A DNA stretch of 64,000 nucleotides from Antedon mediterranea (GCF_964355755.1 NC_092678.1:6422922-6486921); one strand, 5' to 3'; shown: positions 1-15,600, counted from the first letter of the stretch. Translations and numbers: made by a program. The notes: generated by a model from the letters alone, not told the origin.

Positions 1-83
1 TAATAATATCAAAGAGTTTATAAACTTGATTGGCTAGAGGGTGGACTCCAATGTCATCACAATTAAAAAACAAAGAGTTTTAA

Positions 84-325
84 CACGGGCAACCCCTATT
101 CAAAAAGACACCTTTATTATTAAGGGGACACTTCCTTTGAAACAAACATATGAGGAAGTATGTTTAACACTATGGCTAAACTCCTATTCAAGACACACAT
201 ATTAAGGGGACACTTCCCTATAAAATGACCATGAGAAAGTATATGTTTTAACACTATGGCCAACTCTTTGCAGGGGACACACAGTTATAATGGGGACGTC
301 TCCTTAATAGATGTTTTACAGTACC
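84..325. repeat. GGGGACAC-type dispersed repeat, copy 1
   Basis: Intronic. Two overlapping units with the phrases TATTAAGGGGACACTTCC and TTTAACACTATGGCCAACTC. The same phrases recur in about fourteen places in the window on both strands. No coding content. The better preserved copies begin TACAGTAGAACC and end GGTTCTAYTGT, so this looks like a decayed short DNA transposon family. Confidence 0.7.
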
Positions 326-360
326 TAACTAAATACCTGAGTGAAACTATTATCTTACAG

Positions 361-645
361 ATATTGGCACATACGGTAAGGTTGCTAATCGAAAGGAAGA
401 TAAACAGTTAAATGAATATTTAATGTTGAACTGCCAACCTCTTCAGTCCAACCCAGATTTAATCATATCATGGAAAGTTGGTGAAGAAACTGTACAGTAC
501 AATGACCGGCGTCAGATGGATCAGACCGGCAATCTGTATATCTCTAACCTTGTGAACGAAGATGCTGGAACGTATAAGTGCTTTGTAAAGAATCCGGTTC
601 TTGGACAGACGTTCTATAGCGAGGAAATTTCTATTGGATTTGCCG
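361..645 (+). CDS. L1-family exon: Ig2
   Basis: First L1 exon in the window, begins with two bases of a split codon. Contains the Ig cysteines (LNCQP and TYKCF), the core tryptophan in ISWKV and the F-strand DAGTY. Donor GTAAGA at 646. Confidence 0.92.
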
Positions 646-3600
646 GTAAGAGCATTATAGCATCTATTCTGCTGAATGTTGATGCCAGAGAGTATATAAA
701 ATAACACCCTCTATCTAAATATATGGTTTGAGCACGCTAATATAAAGTCTTCCAATATCTAATTTTTGTTGTATAATGTTCCCTGTTTACACTATCAAAC
801 TAGTTTGACCAAAAAAGTGTGATGTGCCTATTAAATATGGTAGTGATATGCCCAAATATGGTAGTGATATGACATCATCATGTCCATATATGGATTTAAG
901 ATAATGTAACCTATTTATAACTTCTAACATTGGTTTCTACATCAATATTTACAGAAAATCCAACAGGAGTAGCCGAGCGTAGACCAGTTATTGTCTACCA
1001 ACCACAGGCAACAACAATTGGAATGAGGAAAACAAAGCTTAAAATTCAGTGCATTGCGCAAGGATAGTAAGTTTATATTTATAGGCCATTGTCAATATGT
1101 TTTGGGTTGCGTTCATTTTTTTGGGGGTGGGGAATAGGGGAGGAAATACATCTTTAAAAGTAACCAATCTTTCATCATAATAATTTTATTTGTATTTCGT
1201 CTTATAGTCCAACACCCACAATTAAATGGGAAAAGCTCGGAGGCACCATAAAGCCAAGTGAAACCAATAAACCTATTCTAGAGATATCTGATGTGGATTT
1301 TAGTGACGCTGGGACGTATCGATGCACTGCAGAAAACAGTCAGGGCAGTGCACGTGCCCAGACAGAAGTCGTTGTGCAAGGTAGGTATGCTTTTATAGGC
1401 TTAAACAAAGCCTTCTACCACCGTACGTCCATAGCGGGTCTACACTGAATTTCCTCAACTGGGGAGAAATAATAATAAATTACATTCTAACACACCAGCT
1501 TTTATTCTTGCAATTTAATTTGTTAATTATGCATTACATGTAATTTAGAATTAGCCCTACCTAATGCTGATAATTAAAATGCTCTTATGCACGTTCAGCT
1601 TTTTATAAACATTTTTGCCAGGCGACGTTGTTTGCCGATAGCGTTTGAAAATCAGCATATTGTCTACTTTTTTTTTCCACGTCCAGCCAAGTTGAATGGC
1701 CTAGGTTTCTGGCCTAGTTAGTCAATGATGAATAAATTGAATAAAAGTAAGTGTGTTATAAAACAAATAATATATGTTTTGTATTTGTTGAATGGAGAGA
1801 ATATTTCATTCAATGAAAAATCGACTGCTCTATTTTCAACTCAGCTCCACTTCTTCCTCTCTTTTTTAACTCATGAAATACTCTAGTGGCTATGCTTGTT
1901 ATAAAATTATTTTTTTTTTATAGCGGCACCATATGTAGGTGTTCCAATGGCTGACACTGAATCATACCCACGTGAGACCGCAGTGTTTACTTGTGACCCG
2001 CAGGGCGTACCAGAACCGACCTTTCAATGGATGGTTGATGGAGTCAAACGTAAGTACAGATTTTTTATTTTTAGGCTCATGGATGAACGCATACTAAAAC
2101 ATGTTTTAATTTGAAGTTTGCGGCAGACTAAGAACTGTTGAGTTTATGACGTTTTCATTATGTGCTTTGGTCATCCTCTAGTTTAACAAAAACATTTTTC
2201 TAAACTTTCTATTATTTAAAAGTCGAAGATAGCCAGGTCTCGGGTCCATTCTATTGTCGCCACAGATTGATATCTTCATCAGTACTTCTATGAATGGATG
2301 ATTCGGTGGGAACACGAACGCTAGTTGATCATACCCAGTACCGTTTTGATCGTACGATTAATCGGGAAACCACATCACGACTGATAATACAGGAAGTCCA
2401 GGAAACTAAGGAATTAAAGTTGAGATTGTATGGGACAAAGTGTGAAAGTGAAAATAATATCAATTTTTTGCCATGCAAACCTTCAAACAATATATAATTT
2501 AATTCAGAATGTATCTCTTCAGTTAAAGACTGGTCTCCCAGAGGGCCCAGTTATGATCAGTGGCTGTGTGTGTACAAGTACACCGGGGGTAACCTCCTAC
2601 TCACCTCGAAAGATGTACTAGGTTCTTTAAAGTGCACATGAGCTATGTGTACACTAGACCTATGGTATATAGTCCTTATCCGAGAAGACTCATTCTACCA
2701 CCAGAACCATGGAGCGAGTGAGCCTCAAACTCTTGCCGATGTTATGGCTACGTATTACGGTCCCACTGTCTTAAACGGTTCAGCCACTCACGCAATAGTT
2801 AATAATTACTTTCTACTTTTGATTAAAACATTATTTTATTATTTATTTCATATGGATGTTGCAGCAAGAGACTTTCATTCTGTCAATGGGAAAACATTAT
2901 CAGTGATAAACATTACTAAAGATGATTCAGCCGTATTTCAGTGCATGATAATGAATGATTACGGAATATACATCGACCAAGCTACGTTCAAGGTTGTCTG
3001 TGAGTATCCATAATCCAGTTTTTTACTAGCGAATTTATTTGTGAAAAAGCGCTATTGTAGTGCATGCATATTGCGACAAATTCTAGTTTGTATTTATTCA
3101 ATCAATATCAACAGGAATGCAGAACAGTTTTGATTTTACGAGCATCCTGTAAATTATCCGCTATTATAAATGCCAATCCTTTTTATAAGCACCCTCTATG
3201 GTTTGGTATATTTTTCAAAATAGTATAGCACCCTTTATTGTTTGGACATGCTTTCATAAAACTGCTCAATATTTTTCCAAGTTGGGAAGTCTGTGTTACT
3301 GTACAACAATTCAAAGTGTATATACATGTTCTCTATACACAAAAGTTAAATATAAACAAAAATAGCTTTTGCTAATGGATGGTTGTCTTTTTGTTTCAAA
3401 GTTGTTCGAGCTGAAATTGTAGAAGGTCCAGCAAGTGTGCGTATGGTAGAGGGAAAGGATGCCAACTTCACCTGCCAGTTCATTGGTAAACCACCTCCAA
3501 CGGTGACATGGAAGTACAAAAACACTAAAGTAAGCTAATTGCACAAATTCTTTACAGTACAACTTACCCCCCCCCCTCCCCTACCCCCATTGGGACATCA

Positions 3601-6600
3601 CTATTTAAAACATATTTGATACAAGGTTTGTGTTATATTGATAGCCAGTAAAATTGAATTTGGGCCAATAGAGCAGTTAAAAACAACCTTAAGGATGACC
3701 CCTATATGTCAAGGCTTAAGTGAGATATTCTAATATTTCAGGGAGTATCAATATTCAATCTAACAGCAGACCAGGTAAGGTTCATTCATGTGACATTAAT
3801 GTGTGACATGTGCTGCACTTGCCATGTGTTACATACACGCAGACATACCCAAACACATCATGTGCATGAACTATGACATTGATAATCATGTCTACTATAT
3901 GCTAGACAATTGTCTATCAAATCTGTTTATGCATGGAGAAAATAAATGCAGTATAAATTACTACAGGGAGAAAGGGTAACTAGCTTGGAAAGTACAATTA
4001 AAACATGATTGTTATTTTGCAACAAGACGCATGCATGCTATGCTATACAGTAGAGCCTCTTTTGGGACACTGCTATTCAGGGGATGTTATCATGTGAAAT
4101 GAACAAGAGACAATATATGCTTTGACACTACAGCCAACCCCTATTGAGGGGACACCCTTATTAAGGAAACACTTTGGTGGGTCCTGAAGGTGTCCCTTAA
4201 TAGGGGTTCTATTGTGTTAGTAAGTCATCTACTTGTAAGGTATAAAGGGTGAGCTTACACAAAAGCACATTATAAAAATCGATAAGTTATGTTACTTGTT
4301 AGTCTCCCGATTGCATGAAAATGTTGAGGTGATGCAAGGATGAGAAGAACGGTACATGGGCGCCATTTGTGTAGGTCATGAATATTCTTATACTACTACT
4401 TAAAATTAGTGTGTCCCAATTGGGACACCTCTATTCATAAGACACCTCTATTATGGAGATACTTTCTTGTGAAATAAGGGAAAAATATGTTTTGATACTA
4501 GCATAGTAGTATTTTCATGAATATTCTTGGGCTAAATAACCTTGGAAGGGAGGAGTTGGCATGTTTAAAAAATGTGTCTTATATTTTGCGTAACTGGTAT
4601 AGGTTGTATTAAAAATAAAAAATAAAAAATTGCTTAAATCACATATTTTATAGTACAATTGAAACCCATGTTAAGGAGACACCTTTGGAACCCAACAAAG
4701 TGTTGTAGGATTGTTGGCCATAGTGTGAAAGCATACATTTTTGCCTTTTAGATAATAGGGATGTCCCCTGAATAGGCGTGTCTTAAGGGAGGGCTAAGCA
4801 GTAACTGTAGTAGGATGTTTCTTTACCCATGTTGGTCACGATAGCTCCCTATGATCGCTTCTACCCCTAATGATCGCCTCTACCCCTCTATGATCGCCTC
4901 AACCCCCTATGATCGCCTCAACCCCTCTATGATCGCCTCAACCCCCCTTTGATTGCCTCAACCCCCCTTTGATCGCCTCTACTCCCCTATGATCGCCTCT
5001 ACTCCCCTATGATCGCCTCTACACCTCTATCATCCCCTCTACTCCTCTATCATCCCCTCTACTCCCCTATGATCGCCCCTACACCTCTAGCATCCCCTCT
5101 ACTCCTCTATCATCCCCTATGATTGCCTCAACCCCCTATGATCACCTCAACCCCTCTATGATCGCCTCAACCCCCCTATGATCGCCTCAACCCCCCTTTG
5201 ATCGCCTCTACTCCCCTATGATCGCCTCTACTCCCCTATGATCGCCTCTACACCTCTATCATCCCCTCTACTCCTCTATCATCCCCTCTACTCCCCTATG
5301 ATTGCCTATGATCGCCTCTACACCTCTATCATCCCCTCTACTCCTCTATCATCCCCTCTACTCCCCTATGATCGCCCCTACACCTCTATCATCCCCTCTA
5401 CTCCTCTATCATCCCCTATGATCGCCTCAACCCCCCTATGATTGCCTTAACCCCCCTATTCCCCTATGATCACCGATTACCCTTGGCTAAATTTGCCATC
5501 ATGGAGATATTTAACACAGTAGCATATGAATATCTGTGTTATCCCATAGAGGTTTGTCAACCTAATAAGCAATTAACCAAGTCTACATCATACTAGGTAT
5601 TCGTCCATATGGCTTCTGCTTACAGTATTTTCCATTGGGACATTGTTTCATGATTGGCTAATAACAGTGTTTTATTTATATATAATACCCCAACATGATA
5701 TATACACTGTCATATACTGAAGGAATGTATTCATTTCAGTCTAACAATATACATAAACTAAAATGTATTTATTAATAATTTCCTGCCCTTTCATGATATT
5801 GAGAGTAATTAAAATATTTAAAAATAATGTTCATGTTTGAATGGAACTTATTTAATAATACAGTAGTAAATAATCGTATTGTAAATATAAAGGAATCCCT
5901 TTAGTTTAAAAACTGTTTATTAAAATGGTTTCAAAGTGGTTACATTTTCTCAAAGTAAATCCCTGGATTTTGGTCCAAAAGTACGCCTATAGACTTAACT
6001 GAATGTAAGGGAATATGTTACACTATACTAGCAAAGGTACCCTCTCCAGACTGGTTAACTCACTCTGGGACGGTTTTAAAATCTAGTTTTAAAAACAGTA
6101 CAATTCTCTTCATTTTTATACCTACCCACTCCCTTGGGTGGTTCAATTGTATTTTTTAAAACTTTCCCAATTCAATTTTGATAATTTTGACACCCCATAC
6201 CACCAACCTCACCCCGTGGGTGGACATGGTTCAATTGTAATTTTCAAAACTTTCCCAATTCAATTTTGATAATTTTGACACCCCATACCACAAACCTCAC
6301 CCCGTGGGTGGACATGGTTCAATTGTAATTTTTAAAACTTTCCCAATTCAATTTTGATAATTTTGACACCCCATACCACCAACCTCACCCCATGGGTGGA
6401 CATGGTTCAATTGTAATTTTTAAAACTTTCCCAATTCAATTTTGATAATTTTGAGACCCCATACCACCAACCTCACCCCGTGGGTGGACATGGTTCAATT
6501 ATAATTTTTAAAACTTTCCCAATTCAATTTTGATAATTTTGACACCCCATACCACCAACCTCACCCAGTGGGTGGACATGGTTCAATTGTATTTTTTAAA

Positions 6601-9600
6601 ACTTTCCCAATTCAATTTTGATAATTTTGAGACCCCATACCACCAACCTCACCCCGTGGGTGGACATGGTTCAATTGTATTTTTTAAAACTTTCCCAATT
6701 CAATTTTGATAATTTTGACACCCCATACCACCAACCTCACCCCGTGGGTGGACATGGTTCAATTGTATTTTTTAAAACTTTCCCAATTCAATTTTGATAA
6801 TTTTGACACCCCATACCACCAACCTCACCCAGTGGGTGGACATGGTTCAATTGTAATTTTAACTACAATAAGTACAATTCCAGTCATTTTGTACCCTTTT
6901 ATTTCTTTGTAAATTCAGATTGTACCTGATACTAAATATTCTATTATAACTGGTGATGAAAACAGTATGCTGACTGTTCGTACGGTGTCAATAAAGGACG
7001 ACGCCGGAGAATACTCATGTTACGTTGAAAACGATTTCGGAAACGATGATGTAATGGGTTCCCTGACTGTTCTCCGTAAGTTTCTTTCACTTTGTTAATC
7101 AATGTAAAGCTCTGTCTACACTATCCAACTAATTTGATATAGTGATATGCCCATATATAGTGGTGATATGACATCATCATGTCCATATATGGGCATATAA
7201 AATTTTTTGATATAAAGTTTGATAGTGTAGACAGAGCTTTAGACAATAAATGTAATGCACTTGGCTTTAAATCATTTTTTTTTCAACAGAGAACACCGTT
7301 ATTATACAACCCCCATCACCTAGTAATGTAGAAGAAGGTAATTCTGTAACGTTGAACTGTCGAGCTAACGCATACAGTGATGCACCATTAGTGTACACGT
7401 GGGAAGACGACGAAGGTGTAGAGGTAGCTCAGGGTAATAGTTTCATCCTGACAAATGCGGCAATAGCCAACACCGGAGCGTATACTTGCATTGCATCTAC
7501 TGATCTGGATGAGGATAAAGCAACAGCACGCATCACCGTTCTAGGTTTGTGTTTAAATTAAGATAAATTAGGACCTCTATTAAGGGGACACATTTGGGAC
7601 TTAGGTAAAGTATACCCTTAATATGGATGTCCCCTGATTAGGAGTTGGTCATAGTGATAAACATCTACTCCTTGTTTGTTTCATGGAAAAGTCTCACTTA
7701 ATGGGAGTTTCCCCTTAATAAGAGTGTCCCTTTAATAGAGGTGCCTCCTAATATAGGTGTCGCTTTAAAAGAGTTGTCTTTTTAATAGAGGTTCGAGTAT
7801 TTGAGGTTCAAGTATTCATTTCAATAATAGTAGGAAGTCCTCTAAATAGGGGTGTTCCAAAGTTAATTCATATTTATTTGTAATTGTCAACAGCAAGACC
7901 TGGTCCCTTGACAAGCGTAGATGCCGTTTTGGACACAAGAAACGAAAATAAGGCGAACCTTGAATGGGAGGCCGGTCCTTACCACAACTCACCAATCACT
8001 GGATTCATCATTCAAGCTAGGACAGCATTCGATAGCGAGTGGACGGAGGTCAAGAGACCAGAGAGTAACTACCTAACTGCAAAGGTGGATGTCAATCCTG
8101 GAAATACATACAGCTTTCGCATGGCTGCTGTAAACGACATTGGCACGTCAGATTTTGTCGATGCTAGCAGTACGGTTGATACTCCGTCTGGTCCACCACG
8201 AACAAACCCTCAGAACGTTGCTGGGAGTGGACAGTCAACAGATACCATGACAATAACATGGGATGTAAGTGTACACCAACCTACTAGTATACTCATTTAC
8301 AACAAGGGGTCACGTTTTGAACCCAACAAGTGTCCATTTAATAAGATATATATTAAAATTCCTCTTGTTCTTTTAACGGAAATTTCCTTTTACTGGCCGT
8401 GTACCCTAAATAGTGGTGTCCCAAGGGAGAGATTCTGAAACTCGTATGATAAATTATAAAATAAGTTATCCATCCTGTAATTTGCTGTTGGATGCGTTTG
8501 AAATATAAAAATATAAATTTCTAAAAAATAATAATCTAATAGCATAATTTTCATGTAAATTTATTAATAGTACTTTGTAGTATAATATTATGTTCCATTC
8601 TTCATTAGCAAATGGACCAATCGCAGCATGGTGCTAGTGGATTCAAGTACATTGTGATGTGGCGTCGAACAGGACAAGATGATTGGATGAATGTCACCAT
8701 CGACGACTATACAACAACAGAATACAGTGTAGATGGCGCTACAACTTACGAGTCATTTGACATCAAGGTCATAGCAGTGAATGATCAAGGGAAAGGACCG
8801 GAAGATGAGCAACCAGTGATTGGGCATTCAGGAGAAGCTAGTAAGTGTTGTCGTGCCTAGAAGGAGGAGGGAAGAGATCCTCTTTTTAGCATCTACTCTA
8901 TGGATAACATACATGCCAGCACTCGTGGGAGACTCCCGTATTTTAAACTTGTCTGCCGGCCTAACATCGTGCTCCCGGTTTTTCACATTTCCTCCCGGAC
9001 TACAAAGATAACTGAATTTTTATATATATGTTATATATTATACAGATATTGACTGCTTAGAGGTTAAATATAAGATTTGACATCCCCGAGGGAATGATAT
9101 TAATTTTTATATATATGTTATATATATATTTTTATTTATATTTATTATTATATATTACTTTTATACTTATTTAGCACATCCCAAATTTGACAAAGAAGCA
9201 GTTGGTGTGCTCTCAAAAGCATTGTTTATCAAACCACATAATTGATTATAATGACACTTAACACACGTAATTACACAGATCCTTTCAGGCAGAATTTTAT
9301 TTGAATAAATACAATGCGGTTTACATGTTTATATTTATAGACCTTATTTTCAAATTATAATTTAGTTGCTGAGGTTTAGTGTGATGGTTGTTTTAACGTT
9401 CTTTTTTTTCCAGAACCCGGAGCAGCCCCCACTGATGTAACTGTTGACCCCAACCCAACCAGTATTCGTGTTAATTGGACTGCTATTCCAAAGGATCAAG
9501 AAAATGGAAAACTTTTGAGAACTAAGGTAAACATAAATTTGGATTTACAGATGTGATTTACTTATATACCACCATCAATGTGGTAATAGATTACTAATCA

Positions 9601-12600
9601 CATGCGTGGGTATACAACAGATTCATTTCAATTGAAAAAACACCACAGAACACAATTTTGTTTATAAAACACAGCAAACTTCATGAATGGAATTCACCCC
9701 TTTTTTTTCTTCTCTAGATCTTTGTGAAACAAGGCTTAATACAAGTAGCATCAACTACCTGTCCCAATGAGCCAACATCATGTGTGGTTGGAGACCTAAA
9801 GCCAAATACAGATTATGAAGTGACTGTCGGAGTGGAGAATAGCAAGGGCCTAAGTCCTTCTAGTACATCTGTTTCCACAACTACAACTGAAGGAGGTAGA
9901 CAACATGGATTTATTTGAGTAGAGCCACAACTGAGGAGACATCTTGGGACCCAAAAAGCGTCTCCTCAGTAGAAGTTGGCTGTAGTGTAACACATATTTC
10001 CCCTCTTTTATATCACAGGATAGTGTTCCCTTAATAGGAGTGTCTCCTGATTTAGGGGCATCCCAAAGTAGACCCACTAAACCACAGAAGCTCTTTATAA
10101 ACCCTTACAATATGTATTGTGTATATTTAATATGTGTTATAATGCATACATTTGTGATTTGTTAATTAATACATAATAATATTTCTCATTTGCATATATT
10201 AGCACCTGGTCAAGTTCAAAATTTTATGGCGACTGTGTTATCGGATAGAATGAAACTTACCTGGGGAGATCCACTAAAACCAAATGGTGTGATTCAAGGT
10301 TTCAACATCGTATATAACAAAAGTAAGAATGTTTTATTTTTTATTTGGTAACATTTGTCAATTTTATTGCCATAATATATAGTTATAAAATTATTTTATA
10401 ATTATATATCTTATATAGAATACAATGATAACAACCACCAAACATTGTTTATTCATTTGTCCATAAAGATGAAAACTGAGATGTTACCCCAAGCCCTATT
10501 TTGAGAAGACTTGTTCTACAATGGTTTGATGGCTATGGTTTGCACTGCCCCTGCCTTAACAGCTTGACAACATTACTTGTGTAGCAAATAAAAAAACACA
10601 GTCTGATACCACGTCTATTATTTTATACTCGCATTTAAGCACATCCGTTTTTGTTGTTTGTCTATTCTATATGTTATCCTACAACGTTCTAATTGTTATG
10701 ATTAAAATCAACAACCTGTAAATTTTATTCAAATTATCTTAATTATCTTAATTATCTTAATTATCCGCTCCAAGTTACCTGAGAGATATTCTTACTGTGT
10801 GGAATGTTTCTCGCAGTACTCGTTCAAGCACCAGCAATTATAACCTGACAATCCCACGAACTAAATGAAAGACATTTGCTGACCGTTCGCTCGCCGTAGC
10901 AGGACCCAAAATTTGGAACAGATTACCAATTCACATTGAACACTTAGACGACTATAATCAGTTTAAAAAACATTTAAAAGCACTATATTTCAAACAATGT
11001 TACGATACTAATTGATGTGAAGCGCCGCTGATTATAATTAAATGTTGTATAAATGTGCGCTATACAAGTAATAATAATAATAATAATAATAACACACCAT
11101 TCAAATGCAAGTATTTTCAACCAGTAACTTTCGTAAACACTACATCATCCAGTCAACTTTCTTTCTCTCTATCTTTTTATGGTTTTTTTTTTTTTTTTTT
11201 CGGTTATATTATAGTCAATGCACAGGTGGCTGGAGAAGATATTAAAGTTGTTGTATCACCTGATACCTACAAATTCGTCGCAAAGGACCTAGAACCAGGT
11301 GAAACATATGCAATCTCTATAAAGGCCTTTACAAACGCAGCTCCGGGTGAGGTGACGAAACGCGAGCTTACGATGAGGCCAAAGGGAAGTAAGTATGATT
11401 GTAATTATCGTTTATTATTATTGCATCTTACTTGAGGTTCAAAATGGGGAAATGAGTTAAAATTGTCACTGCCATTTGTCACTTGTTTACTACCAAAGTC
11501 TGTTTCAATGTTATTTTCAAATCGTTTATTAGATCATACCTATAACATAAGAAATCCACATAAATTGTATGTTCCATTTGTTAAACTTAGAAAAAGCCAG
11601 TTTTTTATTACTTATTTAGGACCAACGTATTGGAATAATCTAGATTCAACTGCCATCAATCATTTATATACTGTAAATTCATTTAGAAAGCATATAAAAA
11701 TCCTTTATTTATCTTGTTACCAAACCTACTAAATATGTTGCGCACTGTATAATTTATTTAATTGTATGCGTTGTATTTGTATATTTATACGGTACCGTTC
11801 TTATTTTTGTTTGAATTATTATTATTATTTTAGGGGTCAATGTGAGACAAGTTCTACTTCTAATTTTGATCCCTAAGATGGTCTTATATTAATTGTTTAT
11901 GATTGTTTATTGTAATATTGTTTGTTATATATTGTGACCATCTTAAATAAATGTATTATTGAATTGAATTGAATTGAATTGAAATCACAAATTTGATTGT
12001 GTTGTCTTGTTTGAATCTTAAAGCTTTGTCTATGCTTTCAAACTCTATGTGATAAAAAAATTTGATGTGCCCATATATGGACATGATGATGTGATATCAC
12101 TACGACATTTGGGCACATCACACTTTTTTTGACAAACTAAATTGATAGTGTAGACAAAACTCAAGTAAGATACTGTACAGGCATTACATCGTCCTTCAGA
12201 TGGAGTGTTTAGTTGGTCATATTCAGAAATATGTGCCTATGCTCAACTTGTTAGACTACACAGTTTTGTTAAGCAATAGTTCTGCAAACATCATAGGTTT
12301 GATTTCACACAGGCGGGGCCAAACGCAATGATTGGAAGGGCATTTTCTTACGTTGAGTAGATTGCGTTACGTTGCATTGCTAGTGGGAACCAAGTATTAA
12401 TAATTATGGTTATATTACATTGTACATTATAGGATAACTTTAAATTCAATACAACATTATCCTACGGTCAATTGGAGTACCTTTACACGTTATGATACAG
12501 TCGAATCCGCCTAAGTCGAAAAAAAAAAAATCGTGAAAGTCAAATTTTTATGAATTAAAGTCCAAATTGAGTCTCATTAGATTCGACTTAGGTGGAGTCA

Positions 12601-15600
12601 ACTGTACCTTATTTACATGTAGATAATAGTGAGCTTTCATTTTGTGACAGTAGACGAACAAAGAGATGTCCATGTACTTCTCCCTGAACTGCCCTTCATA
12701 TACACTTTACAAGTTCTCTCTATTTTTTTTGGTTTTGCTCAATTGCTTATATTTTTCCTAAATCTGTTGCCGTTTTTAGGGTTTTTTGATGAATTTCCTT
12801 ATATCCAAAGATTGATAGCATTATTTAAAAATCGAGTGTTTTGTTTCTTTTTGCTTCTTAGGACCAACTGTTATCACTGGCACAATAGATATCACTACAA
12901 CTGACAATGAGGCTACTGTAGTTTGGGAAGCCAATACAGAGGGTCCAGCAGCATCAACATTTCTAATAAGCTACAAAAGGGCAGATGGTGAGTGTAGTAC
13001 TGTAATAGGTTTTAATGTCAGAGTTCAATTTTTGTAAACTTGCTTGATACTATCAAGTGCGAAAAGTGGTTAAATTTACCTGGTTTATAGTCTAGTGCGA
13101 ACAGGGATTTAAACTATTTATTATTATCCCTCAGGGTGTAAATCACCTTTGAGGATTTAGAGGGCTAACCCCGGTACCATAAAAAATTATTGCGTTTTTT
13201 ATTTGTTTTTATCTGTTTTTTATTGTTCTTTTCATGTATGGTATCGAAATAAATAAAATCTGAATACATTTTCAAGAGAAGCTTCTCTAGATACATTAAA
13301 GATGTAGTGTCTCCTGAAAACCATTTTGCAGTTTTAATAAAGTTATTCACCTATGTAAAAAAAAACACCAAAAATCATTATTTCACTTATAAAAAGACAA
13401 AAGAAATGTTTAATTTTAAATGAAAACCGTTGTCTAACAGACAATTTATGTATTTTTTGCTATACTTTTTTTCGGGTAAATAATTTTTATTTTTCGATCA
13501 AGTTTTTTTAGGGGAAACGTAAATATCTTTTTTTTTTTTATTTCAAGATGATGATGGTGATTATTCTATACCAATTGAAGTATCAGCCTTTCAAAATCCA
13601 TTAAGTGTTGAATTGGTTGGCTTGGATCCTGGCACCAAATATAAAGGAATAATAAAATCTGTCAATGATGAGGGTTACATAATTAAAGAAATAGAAATGG
13701 TCACTGGTGGAGTTGGTAAGTATGGAGAGCCAATTGTGCATTATGGAAAGGCAATTCGAAAGTGATTAGCACTCATGGCAATCCCCAGGGTATTGCACCG
13801 TTGTCATAAATGAATGTTTTTAACTGTTTGATGTTCAGAGATTTAATGTTTTTAACTCTTTGATGTTCAGAGATTTAATGTTTTTAACTGTTTGATGTTC
13901 AGAGATTTTAATGTTTTTAACTGTTTTTTTTTTTATTATTGTACAATTTGTATATGTAATTTACTCTCAATTCAATGTTATATATTACAACGAGTAGAAT
14001 GAATACAACCAGAAATAAAATATGTAAAATATTTTTGATAAATAATTTGTGTCGGAAGAATTCAGTTGGATTAAAAAAGTTCACTCTGACATAAAAATAA
14101 ATGCATATATTTTGCACTTTCCACCATCTAATACTATACTGTAAAAATTATTAACCAATAGATGCACTGATTATGTTTATTTTTTATTAATTTTTTTTTT
14201 ATTCCGGTAGTATATAAAAACATTACAAAAAGCAGAACAAGTCTGAAATTATTGTAGTACATATAATAAAAAGTTACATTACAGAAAAAAAATACAAAAA
14301 AATTTACAATATGCATGAAAAAATAAATATACTGTACATTAATCATTAAAATTTATCCAATAGAGCAAAAATGCAATGTCATAAAAAAAATAGATCATTT
14401 CTTCATTCATTTTATCAGTACAAAGTATCATTACTTAGATTCACTAGTATTTTAAATATATTTATCAACAATATTGCAATGTCATAAAAAAAATAGATCA
14501 TTTTTCATTCATTTTATCAGTACAAAGTATAATTTAGGTTCACTAGTATTTGAAATATATTTATATATTTATCAAGGTTTTAATTTATTTTAAGCAATAA
14601 CACAGTACTGTATAAAACTGACTCCAAATTAACATTTTAACATTATTTTATCTATATACAATATAATAATCATCAACAAAATGATAATAAACATGTAGAT
14701 GTTTTCTTTTTTTAGCCAAGAGTACGGACACTGGGTCTACAATTCAACCGTGGTTAATAGCTATGATTTGTATTGTGTTGCTCCTTGTGTTAGTATTACT
14801 ACTACTATGCTTCATTAGGAGTCAAAAGGGAGGCAAATACAATGGTAAGTAGAAGTATGTCGGCTTATGAAGTGCCTATTATATGGGAAAATAACTATTA
14901 TTGGAGACTTGACCATATACATTAAACAGATCTAAACTTGCAATGTATTATTATAATTAACTGTTTTATTTTTGGGCACCTTACATTTCCAATTGAAATG
15001 GTATGTACACACTAATAATGCACTCTATTTTACACCTCTCTTTTTTATGCACCCTGAAAAAGAACTCATCCCTGGGATCATCCCTAAGGAATAGGGAATA
15101 GGTATCGACTCCATAGGAATAGGTATCGACTCCATAGGAATAGTTATCGACTCCATAGGAATAGTTATCGACTCCATCAGAATAGGTATCGACTCAATCA
15201 GAATAGGTATCGACTCAATCAGAATAGGTATCGACTCCATCAGAATAGGTATCGACTCCATCAGAATAGGTATCGACTCCATGAGAATAGGTATCGACTC
15301 CATGAGAATAGGTATCGACTCCATGAGAATAGGTATCAACTCCATGAGAATAGGTATCGACTCCATGAGAATAGGTATCGACTCAATGGAAATAGGTATC
15401 GACTCAATGGAAATAGGTATCGACTCAATGGGAATAGGTATCGACTCCATGGAATAGGTATCGACTCAATGGAAATAGGTATCGACTCCATGGGAATAGG
15501 TATCGACTCAATGGGAATAGGTATCGACTCAATGGGAATAGGTATCGACTCAATGGAAATAGGTATCGACTCAATGGGAATAGGTATCGACTCAATGGGA

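Noticed and set aside
5238-5441. Plus-strand open frame of repeated Ser-Pro-Leu words
   Set aside because: By-product of the 20-bp minisatellite; intronic, no splice support.
11055-11435. A 126-codon frame starting in a TAA microsatellite
   Set aside because: The real exon is 11215-11388; upstream codons come from a LINE tail and a T run.
12629-12904. A 91-codon hydrophobic frame overlapping exon 12862
   Set aside because: It is intron plus an out-of-frame reading of the FN3-5 exon; Phe/Leu richness comes from T-rich intron sequence.
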